Notes: generated from the letters alone by a model not told the origin. 64,000 bases of DNA from Bacillus sp. MUM 116 (GCF_001866655.1 NZ_MLYR01000036.1:1-64000); one strand, 5' to 3'. Counted from the first letter of the stretch, positions 50,932 to 60,474 are shown. Program-made: numbers and translations.

Positions 50932-51357
50932 ATGAGAAGAAAAAGAAGAACAGAGATTTTGATCAATGGTTCAAAAGAAATAGCAGCCACAATGGCAAAG
51001 GAAATACTGGATAACTATGATGTAGCAATAATTGAGGAACCGAATAATGGTCTTATCATGGTGAAGGTTAGAGAATCTGCCCAAAAAAGCCTTTTCTATA
51101 TAGGAGAAGTATTTGTTACAGAATGCAAGGCTCGAATCAATGATTCTCTCGGTATTGGAATCGTGTCAGGACATGATAAGGAGCTTTCCAATCATCTAGC
51201 TGTAATTGACGCTGCCTATAAGGCTGCGCTTAAGGAAACGGAAAGTTGGGAGTATCTGCTACTGGAGGAAGAGAGAAAAATTAATACTGAAAAAGTAGCA
51301 AGAATGAATCAGGTTCTTAAAACTAAAGTAAGCTTTGAAACAATGGATACGGAATAA
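50932..51357 (+). CDS. phnG: PhnG, C-P lyase core subunit
   Basis: A 141-residue protein with GGAGGCAG upstream of ATG 50932. It reads RTEILINGSKEIAATMAKEI, GLIMVKVRESAQKSLFYIGE, VFVTECKARINDSLGIGIVS and AVIDAAYKAALKETESWEYL, matching PhnG. PhnG is a subunit of the PhnGHIJ core complex and, with PhnI, PhnH and PhnL, forms the ribosyl 5-triphosphate phosphonate from ATP and alkylphosphonate. First gene of the operon. Confidence 0.93.
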   Translation: MRRKRRTEILINGSKEIAATMAKEILDNYDVAIIEEPNNGLIMVKVRESAQKSLFYIGEVFVTECKARINDSLGIGIVSGHDKELSNHLAVIDAAYKAALKETESWEYLLLEEERKINTEKVARMNQVLKTKVSFETMDTE

Positions 51358-51367
51358 GGGTGGTGAC

Positions 51368-51985
51368 ATGATGAAATTAGATCTAGTTCATGATATACAG
51401 ACAACTTTTCGAAAGGTTCTTGACTCGATGTCAAGGCCAGGAATGATTTCAGATATTCAAGAGGAGGCGGCAAGAGCCAATTTCCATACAGGCTGCTATC
51501 CTTCTACGGAGGTTTTGGCCCTAATGCTTCTTGATACGGAGGTATCCTTTAAGGTGTTTTCGAAGCAGGAAGATACAATAACACGGCTGATGAATCAGCT
51601 TACTTATGCCAAAACAGCAGAAGCTAATCATGCTGATTTTATATTCGTATTAAAGGATTGCGATCTGTGTCAGCTTGAAACAGCTATCAGATCATCGAAA
51701 GTAGGAAGTCTCATGAATCCTCATGAATCATCAACACTTATTATTGAAACGGAAAGTGTAAGTACTGGATTAGAGCTTATTTTAACCGGGCCAGGGATTG
51801 AAACTGGGTATATAGCAGCAATTTCTGAAGCAGACAAGTGGATAAATTTACGGAACGAAAAAAATATCGAGTATCCACTAGGGATTGACATCATTTTAAC
51901 AGATGCCAACCACTCTATCTTATGTTTGCCAAGGACAACTCAAATTAGAAAACGGGTGATCGATAAATGGGATACGTTGCTGTAA
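51368..51985 (+). CDS. phnH: PhnH, C-P lyase core subunit
   Basis: A 205-residue protein from ATG 51368 (AGGGTGGTGAC upstream; a second ATG is the next codon). PhnH signs: DLVHDIQTTFRKVLDSMSRP, G, TEVLALMLLDTEVSFKVF, ADFIFVLKDCD and GSLMNPHESSTLIIETESV, LTGPGIE. PhnH forms the dimeric scaffold with PhnG, PhnI and PhnJ. It lies ten bases after phnG and overlaps phnI by 19 bases. Confidence 0.93.
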   Translation: MMKLDLVHDIQTTFRKVLDSMSRPGMISDIQEEAARANFHTGCYPSTEVLALMLLDTEVSFKVFSKQEDTITRLMNQLTYAKTAEANHADFIFVLKDCDLCQLETAIRSSKVGSLMNPHESSTLIIETESVSTGLELILTGPGIETGYIAAISEADKWINLRNEKNIEYPLGIDIILTDANHSILCLPRTTQIRKRVIDKWDTLL

Positions 51986-53112
51986 AAGGTGGAACTCTCG
52001 CCATCGAAGAATCAATCAAACTCTTGAAATATGAAAGAGTAAAGCAAGGGATTGTTCTTAAGACAAATAAAATTGAAGCGGGAATGAGGGGGTTGATTGA
52101 CCAAGTGATGTCAGAAAGCAGCCTTTATTGTCCTAAGCTTGCCGCGGTAGCGATTAAACAAGCAGAAGGGAATCCAGAAGAGGCAGTGTTCCTGATGAGA
52201 GCCTATCGGTCTACACTTCCGAGAAAGCATTATTCAAGCATAACGGATCCAGTGGAGATGCGGATTGAAAGAAGAATTTCAGCAAGCTTTAAAGATATCC
52301 CAGGAGGACAGGTGCTTGGTGCTTCTACAGACTATACTCATCGTCTACTTGATTTTAATCTTGTTTCTGAAACGGATGAAGATGCGAGAAAATGGCTTGA
52401 TGCTTATCAGATTGAGAGCAGACATCTAAAAGAAAATGATCCTTCGGGTCACTTTCCAAAGGTTCTTGATTATTTAAGAAAAGAAGGGTTAATGGCAATG
52501 TGTGAAGATAACGATACAGAGCCTGACGATGTCACGAAGAAAAGCCTGGAATTTCCTAGCAGCCGAAGTCAGCGCCTGCAAATTCTTACCCGTGGACAGA
52601 CAGGGGCCGAAACTTCACTAGCATATGCCGTCATTCGTGGATATGGAGCTCTCCATCCAACAGTTGGTGAACTTCGGATTGGTAGACTTCCAGTTTGCAT
52701 TCACAATCCAGTGGACGAGTTGAAGGAAGAAGAGGATTCCTATTATATTGGTGAGATTCTGGTTACGGAAGCGGAAATGCTCATTCCAGTTACAGTTGAA
52801 AAAGGGCATGGGAAAGAAGAGATTGAGTTTGAAATTGGCTATGGGATTTGTTATGGGCAAAACGAGACAAAAGCAATCGCCATGGGGATTCTTGATAACA
52901 GTCTTGAAAATGGAAACGCAGAGTATCCTTCACAAAATGAAGAATTTGTCCTGTACCATATTGATTCAGTAGAATCGACAGGATTTATTTCTCACTTGAA
53001 AATGCCACACTACGTTACGTTCCAGTCGAAGTTGGACAGTGTCAGAAAAACAAAAAAAGGTGAAGAAATGACAAACAAGAAGGGGGAGGGCATCCATGCA
53101 GAAAAAATATAA
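51967..53112 (+). CDS. phnI: PhnI, nucleosidase-like C-P lyase subunit
   Basis: A 381-residue protein starting GYVAVKGGTLAIEESIKLLK with LPRKHYSSITDPVEMRIERR, ISASFKDIPGGQVLGASTDY and TRGQTGAETSLAYAVIRGYG, all characteristic of PhnI. With PhnG/H/L it displaces adenine from ATP with phosphonate. The C-terminus ends in a basic, low-complexity tail (KTKKGEEMTNKKGEGIHAEKI). Overlaps both neighbours (19 and 17 bases), so translation is tightly coupled. Confidence 0.94.
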   Translation: MGYVAVKGGTLAIEESIKLLKYERVKQGIVLKTNKIEAGMRGLIDQVMSESSLYCPKLAAVAIKQAEGNPEEAVFLMRAYRSTLPRKHYSSITDPVEMRIERRISASFKDIPGGQVLGASTDYTHRLLDFNLVSETDEDARKWLDAYQIESRHLKENDPSGHFPKVLDYLRKEGLMAMCEDNDTEPDDVTKKSLEFPSSRSQRLQILTRGQTGAETSLAYAVIRGYGALHPTVGELRIGRLPVCIHNPVDELKEEEDSYYIGEILVTEAEMLIPVTVEKGHGKEEIEFEIGYGICYGQNETKAIAMGILDNSLENGNAEYPSQNEEFVLYHIDSVESTGFISHLKMPHYVTFQSKLDSVRKTKKGEEMTNKKGEGIHAEKI

Positions 53113-53956
53113 TTTTGCTTTTTTTGACGAGGGATCCAAGCGAGAGATTCGAAGAGCAACGTTCAAGGCGATCTCTATCCCAGGATACCAGGTACCCTTT
53201 GCCTCAAGAGAAATGCCAATTGCTAGAGGTTGGGGGACAGGAGGTCTTCAATTAACACTCTCGCTTATTGGCAAAAACGATATTTTAAAGGTAATTGACC
53301 AAGGATCTGATGAATCAGTCAATGCTGTCAATATTAAAAAGCTAGTTTCAGAGACTACCGGAATTAGCGTTACGGATGAAACAGAAGAAGCCACCATCAT
53401 TCAGTCAAGGCACAGAATTCCAGAAGTTCCTTTAAAGAAAGAACAGATTCTGGTATTGCAAGTTCCATTACCTGAACCATTGCGCTTATTTGAGCCGAGT
53501 GAGCTAGAAACAAAAAAGCTTCACGCTGAAAAAGAATACAGCGGAGCATGGGTAATGCTGTTTGAGCAAATCATGAAATACTCTACTACTACAACAAACG
53601 CAGACCATCCCGTCATGGTTCAGGGTCGCTATGTCATGGCTCCAAGCCCGATTCCTAGATTCGATAATCCAAAAATGAACATGTCTGAGGCTTTGATTTT
53701 GCTGGGAGCTGGCCGGGAGAAAAAAATTTACGCTGTACCTCCCTATACGGACGTTGTATCACTGGCTTTTGATGATTATCCTTTTGAAGTGGAATCGTTT
53801 GATAATCAGTGCTGTAAACAGTGCGGCTCGACAGGTGTTTTCATGGATGAGCTTTTCGATGATGAGAGTGGAGACACTTATTATCAATGTAACGATACCA
53901 GTTATTGTTTAGCACAAGTAAATAAGAAATCAATGATAGGGGGCAGAAGAATATGA
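53096..53956 (+). CDS. phnJ: PhnJ, radical SAM C-P lyase
   Basis: A 286-residue protein, the enzyme that breaks the C-P bond of 5-phosphoribosyl 1-phosphonate to give alkane and 5-phosphoribosyl 1,2-cyclic phosphate. Four cysteines near the C-terminus, C240, C243, C265 and C271 with spacing CxxC-x21-C-x5-C, match the iron-sulfur ligands and catalytic thiyl cysteine of Escherichia coli PhnJ with a one-residue offset. Other marks: FAFFDEGSKREIRRATFKAI, PFASREMPIARGWGTGGLQL. No catalytic residue seems missing. Overlaps phnI and phnK. Confidence 0.95.
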   Translation: MQKKYNFAFFDEGSKREIRRATFKAISIPGYQVPFASREMPIARGWGTGGLQLTLSLIGKNDILKVIDQGSDESVNAVNIKKLVSETTGISVTDETEEATIIQSRHRIPEVPLKKEQILVLQVPLPEPLRLFEPSELETKKLHAEKEYSGAWVMLFEQIMKYSTTTTNADHPVMVQGRYVMAPSPIPRFDNPKMNMSEALILLGAGREKKIYAVPPYTDVVSLAFDDYPFEVESFDNQCCKQCGSTGVFMDELFDDESGDTYYQCNDTSYCLAQVNKKSMIGGRRI

Positions 53957-54798
53957 GTAGCTTTGAAGCACCTCTGTTATCTATCAAAAACTTAAATAAA
54001 CATTTTGGTAAAGGTTGCAGTCAATGTTGTAACTTAACGGGCAGGAACTTGGTTAAAAACTATTGTCAGGCCTGTGGAACCGTATATGCCTGTCAGGATA
54101 TCAGCTTTGATCTATATCCAGGAGAAATATTAGGGATTGTCGGCGAAAGTGGCAGTGGAAAGTCTACTCTAATGCGTTGTCTATACTTTGACCAGGAAGT
54201 AACCAATGGAGCGGCTTACTTGTACTCTTATGAGAGCAGAGAGAGGAATCTTTTTCAAGAATCATCCCAGAAAAAAAGATATATTCGTAATCACTTGATG
54301 GGGAAAGTGTACCAAAACCCATTGCTTGGGCTGAAGATGAATTTTTCTTCGATCGGCAATATTGCTGAAAAACTGATTTCAGCAGGAAACAGGAATGTTG
54401 GACAGATGGAAGCACGAGGAAAAGAACTTCTGGAATATGTGAATATTCCTGATTACCGGATAAAGGAAGCGCCGAAACATTTTTCTGGAGGTATGCAGCA
54501 GCGGGTTCAGATTGCTAAAGCCCTTTCAAATAACCCACCAATCCTGCTTTTGGATGAGGTGACGACGGGTCTTGATTTATCAGTCCAGGCAAGTGTTCTT
54601 GACCTCATAAAGCATTTGCAAAGAGAACTGAATATTAGCATGATTGTGGTTTCTCATGACCTCGGTGTGATTAGGATGCTTGCGGACAGATCGCTTGTCA
54701 TGCTGGATGGGAAAGTAATCGAAGAAGGATTAACTGATCAAATTCTTGAGGATCCGCAAAGTTCTTATACACAGCAGTTAGTTCAATCACTTCTCTAA
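53953..54798 (+). CDS. phnK: PhnK, C-P lyase ATPase with cysteine-rich insert
   Basis: A 281-residue ABC-type ATPase: Walker A GESGSGKST (64-72), signature FSGGMQQRVQIAKAL, Walker B ILLLDEVTTGLDLSVQ and switch VVSHDLGVIRM. It docks on the PhnGHIJ core through PhnJ and is required for phosphonate use. Between strands 1 and 2 it carries a cysteine insert with C22, C25, C26, C38, C41 and C47, likely a zinc or iron-sulfur site, absent from enterobacterial PhnK but present in some other phyla as I recall. Starts four bases before the phnJ stop (ATGA). Confidence 0.92.
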   Translation: MSSFEAPLLSIKNLNKHFGKGCSQCCNLTGRNLVKNYCQACGTVYACQDISFDLYPGEILGIVGESGSGKSTLMRCLYFDQEVTNGAAYLYSYESRERNLFQESSQKKRYIRNHLMGKVYQNPLLGLKMNFSSIGNIAEKLISAGNRNVGQMEARGKELLEYVNIPDYRIKEAPKHFSGGMQQRVQIAKALSNNPPILLLDEVTTGLDLSVQASVLDLIKHLQRELNISMIVVSHDLGVIRMLADRSLVMLDGKVIEEGLTDQILEDPQSSYTQQLVQSLL

Positions 54799-54823
54799 TT
54801 TTCGTAAAAAAGGGGGAAACATC

Positions 54824-56002
54824 TTGTACCTAATTACAAACGGTCGAATTGTTACAGAAGCAGCCATTTTGGATGGGTTTGATCTACTGATTAAAGAAGA
54901 AAAAATCGAACAAATTGCTTTTACAAGCGAGATACCACTGGATGAAAATATCGAGGTTATTGATGCAAATGGCGGTTATATTTCCCCAGGCTTTATTGAT
55001 CTTCATTCCGATTATATTGAACATATGGCGGCACCAAGGCCAACTTCATTAATGAATTTTCATTTAAGCCTGAGGGAGGTCGAAAAAGAATTAATCGGAC
55101 ATGGTATTACAACGATGTACCACTCGCTTTCTTTATTTAAGTTTACAGAATACGCTTATAAGCCCATTCGTGAGCCAGAAAATGTAAGGAAGTTAATTGA
55201 TCTTATTGACCAGAGCCATACAAGTAGCCACTTAGTGCGCCATCGATTCCATGCAAGATTTGAAATCGACAATGTGGATGAGGTAGAAAATCTAAAATCT
55301 TATATTGCTGAAAAAAAGGTACATCTTATTTCATTCATGGACCATACTCCTGGCCAGGGACAATATCGAGATTTAGAGGTATATCGACAAACCGTTAAAG
55401 GATACAACGATTTAAGTGATGCTGATATTGATAGAATCATAACGAAACACTTGACCAAAGAAAAAGTGGCAATAGAAGCGATGCAGAATATCGCACAAGC
55501 GGCCAAGGAAAATAAGATTGCTATTGCCTCTCATGATGATGATTCAATTGAAAAGTTAGAGCTTGTAAGAAGTATCGGTGCAGTGATTAGTGAGTTTCCC
55601 ATTACAATGGAAATTGCTAAAAAGGCAAAAGAGCAAGGAATGTACACGGTGGCGGGGGCTCCTAATGTACTTTTGGGAGGATCACACAGTGGGAACCTAT
55701 CCGCTGCTGAAGCGATTAAGGAGAGTGCGATAGACATTTTGTGTAGTGACTACTACCCAGCTGCCATGCTCCATTCTATTTTTGAGATAAACAAAAAATA
55801 TGGGCTAGATCTTGCTGAAATGTTTAAGCTTGTAACCATTAATCCTGCTAAAGCAGTGAAGCTCGACCATGAGATTGGATCGATAAAGGAAGGTAAAAAG
55901 GCAGATTTGCTGATTATCGAAAAAATCCAGTCAGATTTTCCGGTGATTACAACAGTTATGGTAGATGGAAAATTAATTCAAAAAACAAACTATCGTATTT
56001 GA
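54824..56002 (+). CDS. phnM: PhnM, triphosphate amidohydrolase-type hydrolase
   Basis: A 392-residue amidohydrolase-superfamily enzyme read from TTG 54824, eight bases after GGGGGAAA. It removes pyrophosphate from ribosyl 5-triphosphate 1-phosphonate to give the PhnJ substrate. Metal motifs: SPGFIDLHSDYIEH (H61, D63), FMDHTPGQGQYRD (a PhnM signature), AIASHDDDS (H, D) and DILCSDYYPAAML (D), with KEGKKADLLI at the end. It lies 25 bases after phnK. Confidence 0.94.
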   Translation: MYLITNGRIVTEAAILDGFDLLIKEEKIEQIAFTSEIPLDENIEVIDANGGYISPGFIDLHSDYIEHMAAPRPTSLMNFHLSLREVEKELIGHGITTMYHSLSLFKFTEYAYKPIREPENVRKLIDLIDQSHTSSHLVRHRFHARFEIDNVDEVENLKSYIAEKKVHLISFMDHTPGQGQYRDLEVYRQTVKGYNDLSDADIDRIITKHLTKEKVAIEAMQNIAQAAKENKIAIASHDDDSIEKLELVRSIGAVISEFPITMEIAKKAKEQGMYTVAGAPNVLLGGSHSGNLSAAEAIKESAIDILCSDYYPAAMLHSIFEINKKYGLDLAEMFKLVTINPAKAVKLDHEIGSIKEGKKADLLIIEKIQSDFPVITTVMVDGKLIQKTNYRI

Positions 56003-56072
56003 CCGGAAAAGTAGTAGAAATGCCGCTATATCACGGGTTAACTATAAAAAATAAAGGAGAGAAGGTGATTAT

Positions 56073-56783
56073 GTGGAAAACCTATTATCAATCCAAGACT
56101 TATCCAAATCTTTTACCCTACACAATCTAAATAAACAAATCAAAGCAATTAATAATATTGACCTGTTTGTCAAAGAAGGCGAGTTTATCGGTATAACAGG
56201 GAAAAGTGGAAGTGGAAAATCTACAATCTTAAAATGCATTTATCGAACCTATTTACCAGATGGCGGTGATATTTGGTACAACTCTACTCAATTTGGTCGG
56301 ATAAACTTAGCTTCAGCTTCTGAACGAGAGATTGTTTATTTACGGAAGCACGAAATAGGTTATGTTTCACAGTTTCTTAATGTAATGCCTAGAACAACCG
56401 CCAGAGAGCTGGTGAAGCAATCGATTGTCGAAATGGGCCATCACGAAAAAGTGGCTGAAAGGGAAACAATTAAAATGCTCGAGCATTTCGAATTAGACAA
56501 GGAATTATGGGACAGTTATCCAGTGACCTTTTCGGGAGGAGAGAAGCTGAGGCTTAACATCGCAAGGGCGATGATAAAGCGGCCAAGACTGCTGCTTTTA
56601 GATGAGCCAACCGCCAGCCTTGATGAAACATCAAAACAAAGAGTTAAGGTGTTAATCGAGCAGCTAATAAAAGAAGGAACAACCATGCTTGGTATTTTTC
56701 ATGATCTTGAATTTATGAAGGATTTATGCGACAGGGAATATAATATCCAGGAAGGTAAATTCCTCTTATCGACAAAATCCTAG
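56073..56783 (+). CDS. phnL: PhnL, C-P lyase ATPase
   Basis: A 236-residue ABC-type ATPase from GTG 56073 with AAGGAGAGAAGGTG upstream. Walker A GKSGSGKST, Q-loop GYVSQFLNVMPRTTARELV, signature FSGGEKLRLNIARAM, Walker B LLLLDEPTASLDETSK and GIFHDLEFM match PhnL. It helps PhnGHI form the ribosyl phosphonate. Order M-L rather than L-M differs from Escherichia coli. It closes the second transcript before the phnD promoter region. Confidence 0.93.
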   Translation: MENLLSIQDLSKSFTLHNLNKQIKAINNIDLFVKEGEFIGITGKSGSGKSTILKCIYRTYLPDGGDIWYNSTQFGRINLASASEREIVYLRKHEIGYVSQFLNVMPRTTARELVKQSIVEMGHHEKVAERETIKMLEHFELDKELWDSYPVTFSGGEKLRLNIARAMIKRPRLLLLDEPTASLDETSKQRVKVLIEQLIKEGTTMLGIFHDLEFMKDLCDREYNIQEGKFLLSTKS

Positions 56784-56819
56784 GCAATTCTATAATCTTA
56801 GCAAAATCAAAATATTAAA

Positions 56820-56847
56820 TTAACGGCCTATTAATATACGATTTATA
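56820..56847 (+). promoter_or_regulatory. PhoP-box-like array before phnD
   Basis: TTAACG (56820), TTAATA (56831) and TTTATA (56842) at exactly 11-base steps, 77-104 bases before phnD. Only three hexamers in AT-rich DNA, so a weaker case than the others. Confidence 0.4.
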
Positions 56848-56923
56848 TAATTCAAGTGTCTATAACATAAAGAATATAGAAAAATGCCTTTAAACATTAT
56901 TTATCCAAGGAGGATTTTCACTA

Positions 56924-57991
56924 ATGAAGAAAGCATTAAAGAAAAAACTTTTGAAGAGATCATTGTTAGTTTCTTTATCCGCGTTAGCCATTTTTGCAGG
57001 GGGATGTTCTTCTAAAACGCAAGGCGATGCCGCTGGCAAAGCGTCAAATGATAAGATTACCATTGCTTGGCTGCCAAATGAGTCTGGTGCTGATTTGGAA
57101 GGAACTCGTACCGAAATTGGAAAAATGATTGAAGAAGCAACAGGGAAAAAGGTAGTGAATAAAACAACTACTGATTATACGATTGCAATTGAAGCAGTTG
57201 CGAATGGAAGTGCAGACATGGCTTTTCTCGGAGGAGAGGGGTATGTTGAAGCTCATAAGAAAAATAAGGATGTTCTTCCCCTTGTTGTAAATAGTGGACC
57301 ATCCGGAACTCTTGATGACGCAATTTACAACAGCTGGTTGTCTGTAAAGGAAGGAAATGAAGGTCAGTATAAGGATGGAGATAAATTCTCGATTGACAAT
57401 GTTGCCGGTAAGAAATTTTCGTTTGTATCCAACAGTTCAACATCAGGATTTAAAGTTCCAACTACTGGAATATTGAGTCATTTTAGTAAGCAGTCAAAAT
57501 ATAAAAATTTAAAAGTAGATGACCTGATTGAAGGTGGCAAATTCTTTAGTGAAGTATTATACGGTGGTTCTCACCAGGGCTCTGCAGTTAATCTATTAAC
57601 AGGTAAAGCTGATGTTGCGGCATTTTGTGATACATGTGTTGCAAACTATGTGGAACTAGCCGATGGAAAAAAGAATACACCGGGTGCGATTTACAAGGTA
57701 AAGAATGGAGCGGCGGAGCCTTTTAATACTCTATCAGGAGCTGAATTTACGGTAATTTCTGTTACGCCGGTTTTAAACTCACCATTTGTTGTAAACACCG
57801 AGAACATTAATAGCGATGAAAAACAAAAGATACTTGATGCTTTTACCAGTGATAAGATGACTGGGGACGAGAAGATTTTTGCTCCTGAAGGATCTAAAAC
57901 TTCAGCGCTATTTACCAAGGTTTCCGGAAAAGAGCACCTTCTGCCTGTTGATGATGCATGGTTTAATCCTATTAGAGAATTATCAAAATAA
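56924..57991 (+). CDS. phnD: PhnD, phosphonate-binding lipoprotein
   Basis: A 355-residue lipoprotein: basic N-terminus, hydrophobic segment and lipobox FAGGC with the modified Cys at 28. The periplasmic-binding-protein-like fold of PhnD is evident in ITIAWLPNESGADLEGTRTE, VVNKTTTDYTIAIEAVANGS, ADMAFLGGEGYVEAH and SAVNLLTGKADVAAFCDTC, VISVTPVLNSPFVVN. It captures phosphonates or phosphate-like anions outside the membrane and hands them to PhnE. AAGGAGG lies nine bases upstream. First gene of the phnDCEE transporter. Confidence 0.93.
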   Translation: MKKALKKKLLKRSLLVSLSALAIFAGGCSSKTQGDAAGKASNDKITIAWLPNESGADLEGTRTEIGKMIEEATGKKVVNKTTTDYTIAIEAVANGSADMAFLGGEGYVEAHKKNKDVLPLVVNSGPSGTLDDAIYNSWLSVKEGNEGQYKDGDKFSIDNVAGKKFSFVSNSSTSGFKVPTTGILSHFSKQSKYKNLKVDDLIEGGKFFSEVLYGGSHQGSAVNLLTGKADVAAFCDTCVANYVELADGKKNTPGAIYKVKNGAAEPFNTLSGAEFTVISVTPVLNSPFVVNTENINSDEKQKILDAFTSDKMTGDEKIFAPEGSKTSALFTKVSGKEHLLPVDDAWFNPIRELSK

Positions 57992-58030
57992 TTACTAGTT
58001 TAAAAAAATTTCTAGCAAAGGAAGTTAATA

Positions 58031-58819
58031 ATGACTGTGCTATTAAATTTGAAAAATGTATCAAAGCAGTATGGAAAGGATACGAAAGCACTATCAGATA
58101 TTAATTTTTCCGTGAAGCAAGGAGAGTTCGTTTCCATTATAGGCCCATCGGGAGCAGGGAAATCAACTCTCCTTCGCTGCATCAACAGGATGATTGATGC
58201 CAGTAGTGGAGAAATCATGTTTAATGGTGTTAATGTATGTAATCTCGGAAAAAAGGATTTGAAAAAGCTTCGAACAAAAATTGGGATGGTTTTTCAACAC
58301 TATAATCTTGTAAAAAGACTAACTGCAATTGAAAACGTTCTTCATGGTAGACTTGGGTATAAATCAACAATCGCTGGTGTAATGGGCCTATACAATCAAC
58401 AAGAAAAAGAAAAGGCATTAGAACTGCTTGAAGTTTTGGGACTAAGTGAACAAATTTACAAACGTGCCGATCAGTTAAGTGGTGGACAAAAGCAGCGTGT
58501 TGGAATTGCGAGGGCGTTGATTCAAGATCCCAAAATGCTTTTATGCGACGAACCGATCGCGTCTCTTGATCCCAATTCCTCAAAAATCATTATGGATCAT
58601 TTGAAAAACGTTTCAACCTCGTTTGGGATAACCTGTCTAGTAAACCTTCACCAGGTGGATGTAGCCTTGAAATATTCTGACCGGATTATTGGGGTTAACA
58701 AGGGAAGGGTTGTATTTGAAGGGACACCTGAAGAAATTACAGGTGAAATTATCCATGAAATTTATGGTTCCGAAGCGGGAGAATTGATCTTTGAACTGGG
58801 AGGCAGAAATGCAGGCTGA
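58031..58819 (+). CDS. phnC: PhnC, phosphonate ABC transporter ATPase
   Basis: A 262-residue ATPase: Walker A GPSGAGKST, Q-loop IGMVFQHYNLVKRLTAIENV, LHGRLGYKST (a PhnC mark), signature [15 protein letters not shown], Walker B MLLCDEPIASLDPNSSKI and switch NLHQVDVAL. It powers PhnE-mediated import. Lies 40 bases after phnD and overlaps phnE1 by 11 bases. Confidence 0.95.
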   Translation: MTVLLNLKNVSKQYGKDTKALSDINFSVKQGEFVSIIGPSGAGKSTLLRCINRMIDASSGEIMFNGVNVCNLGKKDLKKLRTKIGMVFQHYNLVKRLTAIENVLHGRLGYKSTIAGVMGLYNQQEKEKALELLEVLGLSEQIYKRADQLSGGQKQRVGIARALIQDPKMLLCDEPIASLDPNSSKIIMDHLKNVSTSFGITCLVNLHQVDVALKYSDRIIGVNKGRVVFEGTPEEITGEIIHEIYGSEAGELIFELGGRNAG

Positions 58820-59594
58820 TATTTTTTTAAAAAAGAAGCTATATTCCTTTTCATTTATTCTGCTCCTTGCATCCGTAACACTTGTTTCGATCATAATTAC
58901 TGAATTCAATACGGCTAAAGGCCTTTCTTCTCTTCCGAAGGCCTTGCAATGGACATTTTCAAATTTTTATCCAAACAGTAAATCGATGGGCAAACTTCCG
59001 GACATTCTTTATAAGCTGCAGCAAACATTATTGATTTCGCTTGCAGCGACGACTGTTGCAGCGGTCCCTGCCCTGCTTTTTGCCATCTCGGGCTCAAGCA
59101 CAACACAATTCAATTGGACCCTTAGCAAAATCAGTAGGGGGATAGCAACGGTATTTCGGAACATTGATATCACAGCATGGGCAATGATCTTGTTGCTTTC
59201 TTTTGGACAAAGTGCACTTACAGGATATTTTGCCTTGTTTTTTGGCTCCTTTGGATTTCTAACCAGGGCTTTTATGGAAACCATAGATGAAGTCAGTAGT
59301 GATTCAGTTGAAGCTTTACGGGCTACGGGAGCTGGATATTTTTCAATTATCTTTCAAGCTGTAATTCCTTCCGCCTTACCACAAATGATTAGTTGGATTC
59401 TGTTTATGATTGAGACAAATATCCGGAATGCCACATTGGTAGGGATTTTAACAGGCACAGGTATTGGTTTTGCTTTTAATTTGTATTATAAAAGCCTTGA
59501 TTACAATAGCGCGAGTTTGGTAGTTATCTCTATTATTGCGGCAATTTTTACGATTGAATGGGTTTCAAACTATATTAGAAGGGTGATTTTATAG
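58809..59594 (+). CDS. phnE: PhnE, phosphonate ABC permease, first copy
   Basis: A 261-residue membrane protein from ATG 58809, chosen because GGGAGG precedes it. Six helices, beginning FSFILLLASVTLVSIIITEF, and the PhnE coupling loop VSSDSVEALRATGAGYFSII, FQAVIPSALPQMISW, then ETNIRNATLVGILTGTGIGF. Pairs with the second copy downstream as a heterodimer. Confidence 0.92.
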   Translation: MQADIFLKKKLYSFSFILLLASVTLVSIIITEFNTAKGLSSLPKALQWTFSNFYPNSKSMGKLPDILYKLQQTLLISLAATTVAAVPALLFAISGSSTTQFNWTLSKISRGIATVFRNIDITAWAMILLLSFGQSALTGYFALFFGSFGFLTRAFMETIDEVSSDSVEALRATGAGYFSIIFQAVIPSALPQMISWILFMIETNIRNATLVGILTGTGIGFAFNLYYKSLDYNSASLVVISIIAAIFTIEWVSNYIRRVIL

Positions 59595-60454
59595 TGGAAT
59601 TAAAATCGATATCGGTTGATTCAGGAACTATAAAACAAGCTGGCCGATTCAAACCAATAAAGATAAGGACTGTTAATAAAGCTTCACTGGTTATAAAGGG
59701 AACATTGGTCCTTCTTGTTATATTGACCATTTTTGGGTTCCAAAGCTTCGATTATAAGCAAGTTAACTTTGTTGAAGCTGCTGGTTTGACGTTGAAAAAT
59801 TTAAAAACAATGTTTGTGGAACCTAAATTAAGTCATATTTCTTTTGAAGAGGCTTTATATCAGGTAATGATTACTTTGGGATTGGCATTTTTGACCACAT
59901 TGTTCGGGTCAATCATTGCTCTTTTATTAGGACTGTTTGCTGCTCAGAACCTAAGCCCTAAAACCGTAACTGTTGCCATAAAAGGGCTGGTAGCCTTCAT
60001 AAGGTCGGTGCCGACTGTTTTATGGGTTTTGATTTTTGCCGTATCAGCAGGACTAGGAAGTGAGGCAGCTGTAATTGGAATGACTTTTCACTCTGTTGGC
60101 TATTTAATCAAAGCCTATTCCGAATCATTTGAAGAAATGGATGAAGGAATAATTGAAGCGTTGAGAGCAAGCGGAGCAAATTGGTGGCATATTGTTTTTC
60201 AAGCAGTCCTACCGTCTTCCATCACCTATTTGATTTCATGGACTTTCTTACGCTTTGAAATTAACTTCGCCGTTGCCGTTGCCATGGGAGCTGCTGCAGG
60301 AGCAGGCGGGATCGGTTTTGACATGTTCATGGCAAGCGGATTTTATTATGATATAAGGGAAGTTGGTGTAATTACCTATTTCATCCTTATATTTGCCATT
60401 ATCCTAGAACTCGGAGCAACTAAAGTAAAACGAAACCTTAAAAACGGTAATTAA
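59594..60454 (+). CDS. phnE: PhnE, phosphonate ABC permease, second copy
   Basis: A 286-residue paralogue of the preceding gene, read from GTG 59594, whose first base is the last base of the upstream stop. Six helices starting LVIKGTLVLLVILTIFGF; coupling loop DEGIIEALRASGANWWHIVF, QAVLPSSITYLISW, then RFEINFAVAVAMGAAAGAGG. Two PhnE subunits are common in Firmicutes. It ends the phnDCEE operon before a terminator. Confidence 0.92.
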   Translation: MELKSISVDSGTIKQAGRFKPIKIRTVNKASLVIKGTLVLLVILTIFGFQSFDYKQVNFVEAAGLTLKNLKTMFVEPKLSHISFEEALYQVMITLGLAFLTTLFGSIIALLLGLFAAQNLSPKTVTVAIKGLVAFIRSVPTVLWVLIFAVSAGLGSEAAVIGMTFHSVGYLIKAYSESFEEMDEGIIEALRASGANWWHIVFQAVLPSSITYLISWTFLRFEINFAVAVAMGAAAGAGGIGFDMFMASGFYYDIREVGVITYFILIFAIILELGATKVKRNLKNGN

Positions 60455-60474
60455 ATTAGTTCTCCCAAGTTAAA

